Position numbers and translations under genes: made by a program. Below, piece by piece: positions 40,085 through 51,741 of a stretch of DNA of 64,000 bases. The number at the start of each line of letters is the position of its first letter. Within the stretch, counting starts at the first letter, position 1. Where the stretch lies: the NCBI GenBank assembly GCA_029959195.1, contig CP114124.1, positions 1,364,001 to 1,428,000 of the forward strand. Reading direction: 5' to 3'. Below the pieces are notes generated by a model. That model was not told the DNA's origin, ran no database searches, and saw nothing but the letters and a program-made list of their open reading frames with translations. Origin of the DNA: Dictyophora rubrovolvata. Lineage: Eukaryota; Basidiomycota; Agaricomycetes; Phallales; Phallaceae.

Positions 40085-43000
40085 ATGGTTTCTTCCTTGC
40101 AGCCGGTTATACCTATGACACCGAGGCCGAGATCGCCTACGACGTCGTCGTCCGCTCATACCATTCACACAATCCGGCGCAAGGCGGCAGGTCATACCGG
40201 TCCATTACCAAAGGTATTGGTAGCAAATCGTGGTGTACGTGGTCATCTTAATCTTCTCTCGGTCTTCTCTGAAACATCGCATTTCATTCGGTTGTCAGGA
40301 AATCGCCATCCGTGTCTTTAGGACCGCTCATGAGCTGGCAATGCAAACAGTCGCTATTTTCTCATATGAGGATCGGATGTCAGCTCATCGTCAAAAAGTA
40401 AGTGAATATATATCTGTCATATACAAAGTAAATTAAATATTTCCACAGGCGGATGAAGCGTATCAAGTTGGCAAGGGTCTTACACCGGTCGGTGCCTATC
40501 TGGCTCAGGATGATATCATCAGGATCGCGCTTGAGCATGGTGTGGACATGATCCATCCCGGGTGAGCTGAACACTCCTTTATAGAAGCCATGGCACTGAC
40601 CGTCGACTATGCTTTTCACTTCTCAGTTATGGCTTTCTTTCAGAAAATGCGGAATTCGCCCGTAAAGTTGAAAGTGCGGGTATTAGTTTCGTCGGACCCT
40701 CTCCCGAAGTCATTGACAGCTTGGGCGACAAGACAAAGGCTCGTACCATAGGTTGGCATTTACCTTATTGACCGCTCTTTTTTTTTTCTTTTCATTATTT
40801 AACAAACTACTTCAGCGATGAAGGTTGGAGTTCCAGTTGTGCCCGGAACACCCGGTCCTGTGGAATCTTACACAGATGGCGCCGAATTCACAAAAGAATC
40901 TGGTTTTCCAGGTTTGTATTAGCCCGCATATATCCGGACTTTTTGTTCCAAAATTGACATAGTTGCCAGTCATCATTAAGGCCGCCATGGGTGGTGGTGG
41001 GCGCGGAATGCGTGTCGTAAGGAAAGAGGAGGAATTCAAAGACGCCTTCGAACGTGCCGTCAGCGAGGCTAAATCCTCATTTGGAGACGGGACTGTGTTC
41101 ATCGAACGTTTTCTGGAGCGACCTCGTCATATTGAAGTCCAGCTTCTTGCCGATGCTGAAGGAAACACAATTCATCTTTTTGAGCGTGATTGTTCCGTAC
41201 AGCGCAGGCATCAAAAGGTCGTAGAAGTTGCTCCAGCTACACATCTCCCAGAACCAATTCGTCAAGCCATTCTCCATGATGCTATCAAGCTGGCTAAGAG
41301 CGTAGGATATAGAAACGCAGGGACAGCCGAATTCTTGGTCGATCAAATGGGTCGTCATTATTTCATTGAAATTAACCCTCGTATTCAAGTCGAGCATACC
41401 ATTACTGGTATGTGTTTGTCTAAAAAGAAGACTCGATAGCGCGTTCTGATTAAGCGATTAGAGGAAATAACCGGTATTGATATTGTTGCTGCCCAAATTC
41501 AAATCGCGGCTGGCGCGACTTTGTCCCAGCTGGGTTTAACGCAAGATGCGATCATAAAACGTGGATTTGCCATTCAGTGTCGAGTTACCACAGAAGATCC
41601 ATCGCAGAATTTTCAACCTGACACGGGTAAAATTGAAGTGTACCGCAGTGCTGGTGGTAATGGTGTTCGTTTGGATGCAAGCTCGGGTTTCGCTGGGGCA
41701 AGGGTTACGGTATGAGTTTAATGTTGTTTGCTCTAGCATGCTGACGATTGATGATATTCCTTCGTTAGCCTCACTATGACAGCTTATTGGTCAAAGTTAG
41801 TGTTAGTGGTGCTACCTATGAAGTGGCACGTCGTAAAATGCTCCGTGCACTTGTCGAATTCAGAATTCGAGGTGTTAAGGTCAGTTTTATAATGTCGATC
41901 ATATTGACAGTAACATAATTCACTGGATTTTACAGACAAATATTCCTTTCCTCATGCAACTCATAACGCATGACATTTTCGTCGATGGGAGGACGTGGAC
42001 TACGGTAAGAATTTTATTTTTCACCGCTAAAAAGTAATATCGTAAGCCTGAAAAATCTGTAGTTTATCGACGATACGCCTGATTTGTTCAAATTGATTCA
42101 TGTTCAAAATCGTGCCCAGAAACTACTGGCTTATCTTGGCGATCTGGCCGTCAATGGAAGCACTATTAAAGGACAACAAGTAATTTGCGACCTCATAGCA
42201 GTCACAATACTTCACTGATCGACCTTTGCTTTTTTTAGGGTGAACCAGGACTGAAAACAGACATTGTCATCCCACATCTACCCAATCGCGATGATCCTTA
42301 TGGACCACCTTTGGATAGTTCTGTTCCATGCACCACAGGCTGGCGCAATATTTTATTGGAAAAGGGACCGGAAGGTTTTGCCAAAGCTGTTCGACGATAT
42401 CCTGGTACACTGATCATGGACACTACATGGCGTGATGCACACCAGTCACTTTTGGCCACGCGTCTAAGAACAGTCGACATGGCAAATATTGCAAAGGAAA
42501 CGAGCTATGCCTTGGCCAACGCATTCAGTATAGAATGTTGGGGTGGAGCGACGTTTGACGTCGCGATGCGATTCTTATACGAGGATCCTTGGGAACGTTT
42601 GGTTAGTATCATGAGCTGCCTTATTGAAATAACCCATTAACGCTTTCTACAGCGTACGTTGCGTAAACTTGTCCCGAATATTCCCTTCCAAGCGCTCGTT
42701 CGAGGTGCCAATGCAGTGGGTTATACAAGTTATCCGTACGTTTTTGGTGGCGTTGTTTGCTTCTCCGGCACTCATTCCCTAATAGGGACAATGCCATCTA
42801 TGATTTCTCGAAGAAAGCGGTCGAGAATGGCTTGGATATCTTCCGTGTTTTTGATTCATTGAACTACATTGGTGAGCGGGACTGTATGTTCTGAGAGAGA
42901 AATATGGTTTCTGACCTCTTTTAATGTAATAGATAATGTAAGTATTACAGAATATCATTTGATTCTGTTTATTGTTTACTTTACGCAGATGAAACTCGGT

Positions 43001-45054
43001 ATCGACGCAGCTAAAAAGGCCGGTGGTGTCGTGGAAGCTGTTGTTTGTTACAGTGGGGACGTCGCGAATCCGAAGAAGACAAAATATACTCTACAGTATT
43101 ATATGGATTTTGTTGATCAACTGGTCAAGGAAGGCATCCACATTTTGGGAGTCAAAGATATGGCCGGTATTTTGAAACCCGAAGCAGCTAAAATGTCAGT
43201 CTCATTAGCCCGGCATCCTTTGATCATCGTTGGCTAACATGTTCACAGGCTCATCGGTGCCATCCGTGAAAAGTATCCCGATATTCCTATTCATGTCCAT
43301 TCCCATGATACCGCTGGTATTGCAGCTGCAAGTATGATAGCTGCGGCTTTAGCAGGTGCCGATATCGTCGACGTGGCCATTGACAGTCAGTGTTCTTTCT
43401 TTCTTTCTTCCACTTTTATAATATGAATCTAATGACCAACCAGGCATGTCTGGCCTTACATCTCAGCCTTCTATGGGAGCGGTTTGTATGGCTCTAGAAC
43501 AAACAAATCTAGGAACTGGAATCCGTTATGAAGACATACAAGCACTAAATTTGTACTGGACTCAAGTTCGTCAATTATATGGCTGCTTCGAGGCCAATGT
43601 GCGAGCCTCGGATTCAAGCGTGTTTGATCACGAAATGCCTGGTGGTCAGTATACAAACTTGATGGTAAGAAGGTTCCTCTATTTTAATTCAAAGGCCTCA
43701 TCTTTTTTTGCCGCACTAGTTCCAAGCTTCTCAGCTTGGTTTAGGCACACAATGGACTGGTTGGTCCCCTCCAGCATTTGCATCACGTGAAGGGCTTCTT
43801 TGACTGACTTCGTACAATAGAGATAAAGAAGAAGTACATTGACGCTAATCAACTGGTAACTGGTCTATACTCATATACTCAAAAGTGATTGGTTTAAATA
43901 ACCCATCTCGTTCAGTGTGGAGATGTTATCAAGGTTACGCCTTCTTCGAAGGTCGTCGGAGACTTTGCACAATGGATGACCTCGAACAACTTCTCGAAGC
44001 AAGATGTTTTGGACCGCGCGGAATCATTGGACTTCCCATCTTCTGTTGTTGAATTCTTCCAAGGATACCTAGGACAGCCAGTTGGTGGATTCCCAGAGCC
44101 TTTGCGGTCCCACGTCATCCGTAACAGGCCACGAATTGATGGTCGACCAGGTGCAACGATGAAACCTCTTGACTTTGAGGGAATGAAAGCGGATTTGCGG
44201 GCCAAGTTCGGCAATCATATCACGGATCTCGATGTTACGTCGTATGCCATGTACCCGAAAGTGAGTGAGAACCAGCAGCGGATTGTGAGGAGTGACCTTA
44301 TCTGAGTTTCTTTTAGGTCTTCGAAGAATATCAAGCGTTTATCCAGAAGTTCGGAGATCTGAGGTATATTTACACTCACCCTAGATAGAGAACTAAACAG
44401 TCTGAACTGAGCTCGATGACAGCATTGTTCCCACCCGACACTTTTTAGGTAAACCCAAGATGGAAGAGGAGATGCATATTTCCATTGAAAAAGGAAAAAC
44501 ACTGATCATTCGATTGCTTGCTATTGGAAACGTCGTCGAAGGTAAAGGAGTTCGCGATGTATGGTTCGAAGTGAATGGAGAAGTAAGCTTTTTTACATTG
44601 TTACATCCACACTATTTTTACCAGATTCTTCCCCCCTTCTTTCTCAGGTACGTGCAGTCCCTGTAGAAGACAAGTCTGTCCCAGTTGATGCGTTTACGCG
44701 TGAGAGAGCCACTTCAGAACCTGGATCAGTTGGAGCTCCTATGTCTGGTGTTGTGGTAGAAGTTAGGGTGACCGAGGGCCACGAGATTAAACGTGGTGAC
44801 ATTATCTGTATCTTATCAGCTATGAAGGTAAGCAAAACGAACCACCATCTCCTAGTTGATTGAAATTCTGAAACATACTTTTTCAGATGGAAAGTGCTGT
44901 ATCAGCACCAGTTTCGGGACATGTTAAGCGAGTACTTGTTAATGAAGGTGCGTTGCCAAACGCCAGGTTGTTTACCATAGCAGCTGAACACACAAAACTT
45001 TTTCTAGGGGACTCTATTAACCAAAGCGACTTGATTGTTGAGATCACACATTGA
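40085..45054 (+). CDS. PYC: pyruvate carboxylase
   Basis: Biotin enzyme that makes oxaloacetate from pyruvate, bicarbonate and ATP for anaplerosis and gluconeogenesis. The domain order is complete. The biotin carboxylase half has [39 protein letters not shown], the ATP-grasp loop [20 protein letters not shown] and [13 protein letters not shown]. The carboxyltransferase half has [58 protein letters not shown] and [16 protein letters not shown]. The C-terminal carrier domain reads [17 protein letters not shown] and [14 protein letters not shown] with the biotinyl lysine; an intron falls between AMK and MES. About 18 introns are needed. No mitochondrial leader is evident, as is usual for fungal Pyc. 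Confidence 0.95.
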
Positions 45055-46427
45055 TGACGGTTATTTATGATTCCACTACGGCCTGTTTCGTCGGGGGCTT
45101 CAATGTTGCAGGGTTTTTGTTTGACTCGGAATGCGTATATTGGCATGCCAGTGCAGTTCGATGCCGGAAGCATTTTTTCAGAAGCTATATCTCTTGCAGC
45201 CTTGTACTAGATTTAGAACTTCAAAAGGGGAAATAAAACAAACACTTTCAGATAACTTAGTAAGAAAGTTGTGATGTAACTGTTTGAGAGAGAGAAAAGT
45301 GTGAAGCCTTTTGTGAACATGATGGATAATTGCGGGAAGGAAAGTGCTGACGACCACTATGTAACGCCTTATTTTCACTGCACCACTGGCAACTTTGGAA
45401 GGGTGCAAAAAAAATGTGCTTCCGAGAACCGCCACTCCTGGAGGGTGATGTCGGTACGATTACCCGGATTCTTTTCAAAGAGATATAACATATCACAATA
45501 ATTCCGATGATTTCCGATAAATATTTTCGTTCGACAATATTTGAAAAGCGTCTATTTGATTTGCAATAAAAAAAATCAAAGATAAAAAGATCATAATGTG
45601 TGAAAGATGTGTCTTGGCGAAGCCTCGTTTCAACAAAAAACTTTTTATACACGAAGAAGCATTGGCGATTCGATATGGCAAAAAATGTCACGGAAATATG
45701 GTCTTGTCTCCGAAAGTCGAGCTAGCCTGTTCAAAAGAGATTAAAAAAAGATAGAAATCCGCGAAATTACGAATTATGCCCCACCGAATCATGCTTTGCC
45801 TGCAAAGGCTTGAAGCTTCTTTCACGAGGTAATCCCGGTCAGAAGGTAAGGAATTACCAAATCCACGGTAGGTACGTCCTTACAAGGTACATACCTACTT
45901 CTTACACTATCTTTGAAAATTAAGTGCATGTTTTATCCGAGTCCACGTTTATTTCATGGGAATAACATTCTTTTTTTGTGTTACCCCGTTCCTGAAATCA
46001 AAGGATTATAGCTCAAGGGACGACAGTGAACCCATCAGGAGCCTGTTTGCGAGGTGAGCTTGGCAAATTAAGTAGTGGGGATTCGAGATACAAACCAAAT
46101 ACCAATTATATCTTTCGTGAAATCTTGTGTTTGGTGGTCTTCCGTCGTTCTTCCTTTTTTTTGAAAAGTGTCGCCAAATCGCCAAATGAGAAAGCGAGCT
46201 TTGGGTTGACGACCATCAATGCACCAGACAGGTTGGACTAGATTTACGCCAAGGGGCTTGTTGCCACTACAGAAGCCATAACAAATTGGAGATCGAAATT
46301 ACTCCGACTTGAACTTTCAAATTGACGCAAAGCATTAGTGAAGCGGGGATCCAAATTTGAAACTTTAAACTCCGCCGAGGGTCGCCACCGTTCCGTGTGT
46401 TCATTGGATTGAGGAAATTCTGCAACC
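45055..46427. other. intergenic between pyruvate carboxylase and SmB
   Basis: 1.37 kb without a supportable gene; minus-strand ORFs at 45257-45691 are low-complexity. An imperfect hairpin (GTAGGTA at 45869 pairing with TACCTAC near 45892) lies in the middle. The last 200 bp should be the SmB promoter and leader. Confidence 0.4.
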
Positions 46428-47243
46428 ATGGTAAAGACTCTTCTTCAATAGCTTTTTTTTGAAATTAACGATGAGATATCTTTGCAGCCACCACCAAAAG
46501 CGAAGGGAGGGCGGATGCTAAGTCTCATCAACTGGAGACTCAAAGTCACGCTAAATGATGGTCGACACCTGACGGGTCAAATGCTCGCGTTCGACAGACA
46601 TATGAACCTTGTGCTGGCAGATTGCGAAGAGTTTAGAAAAGTGCGACCAAAAAAAAAAGCCGGCGAGGGTGATGCTGGACCACCCCAAGATATGAAACGC
46701 ACATTGGGTCTTGTGATCTTGCGTGGAGAAGCTGTTGTCAGCTTAAGCGTCGAAGGACCTCCACCTGTTGTAGACGAAGATAAGAAAAACGCTATCAATG
46801 TATGTCTTCGAGTTCTAGTCATTCTTGATAGCCATGTTCTGACACTCGAACTTTATTTTTTATCAGATTCTTCCTGGACCAGGCCGAGGTCTACCAGCAG
46901 GACGCGGTATAGGAATGATGCCACCAGGTAATGTTCTTTAAAAAAAAATCACCCATGTGGTTATCGATATATTCACCGACGTTTAACCTTTATTCTTGTA
47001 CCTTCTGCCTTTTAGCTTTTGCAGGACGACCCATGCCATACGGACCCCCAGGAATGCCTGGCGGGCCTCCCCCGAATTTTCGCCCACCAGGTATGCCCCC
47101 GGGCATGCCTTTCCCTCCTCCTCCTCCACCTGGTTTTGGGTAAGTTTCGTTCTAAAGGGGGGGAAGACCATCGAGTTAGATCTGGTGAACTGACTTCGTT
47201 GACTCCTTTCTCTTTACCCAGATTTCAACCCCCGCCACAATGA
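46428..47243 (+). CDS. SMB1: small nuclear ribonucleoprotein SmB/B'
   Basis: Core Sm-ring protein of U1, U2, U4 and U5 snRNPs. Five exons (46428-46430, 46488-46799, 46867-46927, 47016-47139, 47222-47243) give 173 aa. The first exon is the ATG alone: ATG|GTAAAG ... TTTGCAG|CCACCACCAAAA, giving MPPPKAKGGRMLSLINWRLK as in other SmB proteins. The Sm fold follows, with VTLNDGRHLTGQMLAFDRHM, NLVLADCEEFRKVR and GLVILRGEAVVSLSVEGPPP. The tail is Gly/Pro/Met-rich (GRPMPYGPPGMPGGPP, PFPPPPPPGFG), the proline-rich segment typical of SmB. Confidence 0.95.
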
Positions 47244-49997
47244 ACGAAAGAAGGTCAAGAAGGCCATCGCATCGACATTGTTTCTCGTTTTGGACGGCAA
47301 TCCTTTCTTCTACCAAGTACAGCTTCGTTCCCCTGCACCATGACTGCACCCGCCGACTTCGTCCCTAAAAAAAGGAAGATGCAGAACCGCGATTGTATCG
47401 TATATACTATGTCATAAAAAATGTCATTAGTTCTCAAACCCGATCAAGTAATCAATTAGTGTTATGTTGTAAAGACTAAGTGGTGACGTTGTGTTTTCTA
47501 TTCCCATTCAAATTATGGCTTTACGCTGGAGCTTCTTCCCTGGGGTCCTGATCTATATGTGTGTGTGTCAAAATTGTAGTAGGGCCCTAGAAAAAAAAAG
47601 GATGTCCGAGCATCTAATTTAAGCTAAACTCAGAATCTATACCCTAAAAAACAAACCCCGACAGATGGAGTAAATGATAATACGGGCTTGCTCTATACAT
47701 TCTAATTTGAAAGCAATTGGATATCCTACTGATGTTTCTAAATATATTGTCATATTCACTTTGACTATTAAGGCTAGATAGTTTTGGTGATTTACATTGC
47801 CACGGGCATCAGTTCCTAGTACTGTTAAGCGTGCATGTTCTAGCTATCTTTATTGAAGTGGCACTCAGCCATCCCATCACATGTCAATGATATATTGTTG
47901 AATCTCATATTAGTAGTAGTAGTAAGCAGAATTCACACCTCGGCATCATTCTGTCGTAACCATATTGATATATTGACACTGCCCCAGCGGCAAATTATTG
48001 TGATTTGGATTCCGTTTTCCTTTTGCTAAAAGTGGCAAATTGGGAGATTCCGATGCTCCCAGAAGACTTCGAGGATGTTGTGTTGTTTTTCTTTAGTACT
48101 AGTCACCGCTGCGGTATCAGTCTTTGTTGCCAACATGCATCGAAAAGCCGCATCGAAAAGAATACTAGTACTTCCTTTCACACTGGTCATCAATATAATA
48201 CATAGCTGAGAATAATTTTAGACATGGTTACACATTACAACACACGATGATATATACCTAGCACTGTCTGTGGTAATTCGAACTCATCGAAGCACCCGCT
48301 GACCGGGCGAAACCTCCTAAAGAATTGGAGGCTTCCTTTCTTTTCTTTTGAAGAATAACAACAGTGCATGATAGCAACCGTCTTAATTTGAGGTAGTGTG
48401 GCGTGCAAGGGCGTAATGTCGATATGGTCATATCTTGTCCAAGTAAAGTGAGAGAGGGAGACACGTACGGTCGGAAAACGTCGTTTTAATACGGCGAGAC
48501 AGAGTCTCCGACGTGCGGGGGAGCCTTTGGCCAATACAGCCTTGGCCGGTGCCACGAGTCTCGACCTCAATATTTACATTATTAAAAATGAATCCAGGCG
48601 AAAGGGATTTTATATACATAATTAAAATATTTTTTTCGAAAAACAACAACAGAGTTGTTCTAAGAATAGCCAGCTCTAGAACGCAGTAAATGACCCATGT
48701 TGCGGCTATTGTGCGCGGGGAGGTAATGCCTCCTTTAGATACTAAGTTGAGAGTCAATATCAATATATATGTGATCTTCGAAACCTTACCTTACCCTGTT
48801 TATTAAATTTGATTTCAATTATTCGAGTCCTGGCAATCAGCGACCTGTATCCCCTAGAATTAACCAGATATCACGAAACTCACACACTCACACACTCACA
48901 CTATTTTTGTCAAAACACACACTTGTAATTCTCTTGGGAAAACGCGGTGTTGCAGGGTCGTGAATAGAAACAGTACTTTCTTTTCTTTGTTCAAGGGAAA
49001 TCATATTCAATGGAAAGAGAGAGAGAAATCTGTCAATTCATGAGACATAAACAAGGCTAGAAAGCTGGTCATTTTATTAATGAACCATATAAATGATGCA
49101 AATATTCGATGTACATTGAGTGGTCATTTTTTTTCTTTCTATAAGACGTGTAAAGGAAGTGTGTGTACATGGGGAACAAGTACAAGGCCAACGTCCACAA
49201 TTGAGCAATATGCAAGATACTAAAAAACAAACAAGGAGGCAACAACAGCAACAGCAACAACAACAACATCGTGGAATGGTGAGTGAGTGAATAGAACAGA
49301 AAGTCGAATAAGCGAGCGAAGAGAGAAAAATATTGCGGCAAGACAAAAATAGAGAATGTGTGCTTCGGTGATGATGAGTCGGCAATGCAAATAGATATTT
49401 AGGAAGAAAAAGGAAAGAGAAAATAGAATTGGAGATGATGTGAACGGTAGAGGATAAGTTTATGTTGTTGTGTTTCTTTTTCCTTGGGGGATATGTTTTA
49501 CGGTACGAATTCGACAGTGCCGATATAATCGGTGCCACCTCGAATTTTAAGGGTTTGCTCGCTGGTTTTGCTTCGTAGGGAGGGGTGTGTATGTGTGTGA
49601 ATATGCTGGGATAAATGAAACAGAAATTTTGATGCAGATCAACAGAAATTGGATGATTGTATGGTGGGGATGCTTCGGAACAAAAAGGGGAAAGATGCGA
49701 CGGCAAAAAGGGACAAGATAAATGAAAACAGAAAAAAAAAAACAAAGGGGTTCAAGGGGAAGTTTTAGGGAAAAAGAGGATATGGCGACCTTTGTGTAGG
49801 TGCTTCTATAGGCGATGACAAAGAAGGGGGACGAAAAAAGAACCAGTCGTTGGGTGGTTGTTGGATGATACACACGCAAGATGTGTATTGCACTGCTGTA
49901 TAGGCAGTTTAAGGGAAGGGAAAAGAAGGGCGAACAGGGGCGAACCCAGTAGGCGATATATCCGAAGGGAGGATTACCAACTTCAGCCTGGGTCATC
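47244..49997. other. gene-poor 2.75 kb stretch
   Basis: Lies between the 3' ends of SmB (plus) and the Ecl1-like gene (minus). It contains simple repeats: CACACT units at 48889-48902, GA-rich runs near 49015, and a CAA/CAG run at 49236-49269. There are also many homopurine tracts on plus, so the long minus ORFs (49077-49996) are mostly Ser/Phe/Pro low complexity and are not credible proteins. An Arg-rich 111-codon minus ORF at 48235-48570 has no recognisable family. Confidence 0.5.
49236..49269 (+). repeat. CAA/CAG microsatellite
   Basis: Short imperfect run of CAA and CAG triplets (CAACAACAGCAACAGCAACA and on) in non-coding DNA downstream of the Ecl1-like gene. Confidence 0.8.
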
Positions 49998-51004
49998 TTA
50001 TGACGGGATGAGACTTTTAGGTATTGATACTACCGAAATATTTTTTCTTGGTAGGGGACGTAAGGTTTCATCTGAATATACAAGGCGCTCTTCGGGAGAT
50101 GGCGGGACGCTCGCTTTACGACCTGCATCGACATTGGGAAGTGGGACAGGAACTGGATATGCCATCCAAGATGAAATTTTATTCACGAACCGACGTAGTA
50201 GGGGTTTGGCAGCATGAGAAGACGTAGTCGAGGAGGCATCGGGTATTACAGAAGGTGTATTTACAGATTCAGATACAGGTGTGAGAAAGGAAGCGTCGTC
50301 CTGACTTGGAATTAGCGAAGGAGCCGTGCGTGGTTCGCGTTGTTGTTGTTGTTGTTGTTGTGAGCAAGGGAAGCTGTGGAGTATAGATCCTGATATGTGA
50401 CGGGGGTCGATAGTAACGCAAGGTGGGGCGAGATTTTGGGCGGTTAAGGGAAAAAATGGAGGACGGGTGAGTTTGTCGAGATCAACTGGGATAGAGGAAG
50501 AGGGGGAGGGAATCGGGTCGTCTTCCTCTTCTAGCCCAGGATGAACCGAAGCAGCCCAACGCAAGATTCCATCATGGTCTTTGCCGAGATACTGAGAAGG
50601 AACGACATGGTATGCGCCAGCGTGCAAGTCTTGGAGTTCCTCATCTCGGAAGCGTGTCACACACTGAGTCGGATCGCTCGGATGAGCTCGACGATGGATC
50701 GGAGGGAGTCTCTGAGAGGATTGAGTAACAGAAGCGGGACGAGGGGATGGTGCCGCGACAGGGAGGTCGAAACTAGCGTGACAATGGTACGAAGTCCGTG
50801 CTGGCAGAGAATGGGCAAGAGATTGGTCCAAGGCCATACATTTCTTGGAGCAATACACATCGTTGCCCTCGTTCTGTAGCAAATTTTTTTTGGGGGGGGG
50901 GAAGAAAAAAAAGACGGGAAATCGTCAAGTCAGCTGCAGGGCGAGACAAAACGTGCACGACTAACAGTGTGGCGACCACATCGTAAACACCAGTCTGTGT
51001 CCAT
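49998..51004 (-). CDS. Ecl1-like zinc-binding protein (life-span regulatory factor family)
   Basis: Two exons. The first (51004 to about 50966) encodes MDTDWCLRCGRHT. The second, after the CTACAG acceptor, gives NEGNDVYCSKKCMALDQSL, so that a CxxC...CxxxC knuckle spans the intron. This is the pattern of the Ecl1 family, small fungal proteins that extend chronological lifespan in fission yeast. The rest (about 280 aa) is Ser/Pro-rich and disordered, with a Gln run of seven near codon 190 (50338-50360) and LLRRFVNKISSWMAYPVPVP near the end. Stop at 49998. Only the N-terminal knuckle supports the family call. Its role as a transcriptional co-regulator is inference from yeast relatives. Confidence 0.72.
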
Positions 51005-51741
51005 TTTGCAGAGGCAATGAATAATATAGGAAAGAAATGAAAATGTTGAAAGGGTAGTGAGAGTGGTGGGGGAGGAGGTTGGAAGAGGAGGAGAATAAGG
51101 ACGAAGAGTGAGAGCAGGGGTATTGAAAAGGCAAGCAGGCCTCAAGGAGAGTGACCTAATAAGGACTTGAGAAGCCAAGAGGTCGAATATAGCGACTAAC
51201 CCAGCAAAAGCCCCCAAGAAGCGCTAAGATTGATCGAGGCTAATAATTTGCGGGGGAAGGGGATGGGACGACCAGAATAAATGAGAACTCGGCAGTGATC
51301 AGGGTCCCATCTTACTTCGAAGCCAGGGACTTTGGGACTGAATTGTTTATGAAAGCCATCAAAGCAGCACAAAACCAAAACAAGACCAGATCTCACCAGA
51401 AGATTGCAATGTTTAATCATGTAGTCTCCTGTGGGTCCTCCTGCCCCTTCTTAACCGAATGGCCGGAGAAGGCCCGCTCATAGTGAATAAGTACCGCCGT
51501 GGTTATCCGTCAACATCGACCATCGCGTTTCCGATTCTCTATCGCTTCCTCGTGAGCAATTTGAAAGAGAGAGAAAAAGACCTGTCTTCACCATTTCACA
51601 TGAGATCGTCAGATGTATCATTCAGAGATAAATACCGGTATCTTTATTACTCCTGATGATGAATATATCTAGATTAGGCCGTTCCCGAAGCCACCAACAA
51701 ACATCCTAAACTCACTCATGTCTACGCGAGCATCACGGTTC
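51005..51741. other. intergenic, upstream of the Ecl1-like gene
   Basis: About 740 bp. On minus the first 200 bp before the ATG are a strong pyrimidine tract (CTCCTCTTCCAACC, CTCCCCCACC), probably a leader. Further up nothing was recognised. Confidence 0.4.

Noticed and set aside
45869-45899. Imperfect hairpin as a possible terminator or ncRNA
   Set aside because: Only a 7-bp main stem, and hairpin terminators are not used by RNA polymerase II.
48235-49996. Several minus ORFs of 90-222 codons in the gene-poor stretch
   Set aside because: Low-complexity Ser/Phe/Pro or Arg-rich composition that comes from purine tracts and simple repeats on plus; the frames overlap one another and match no family.
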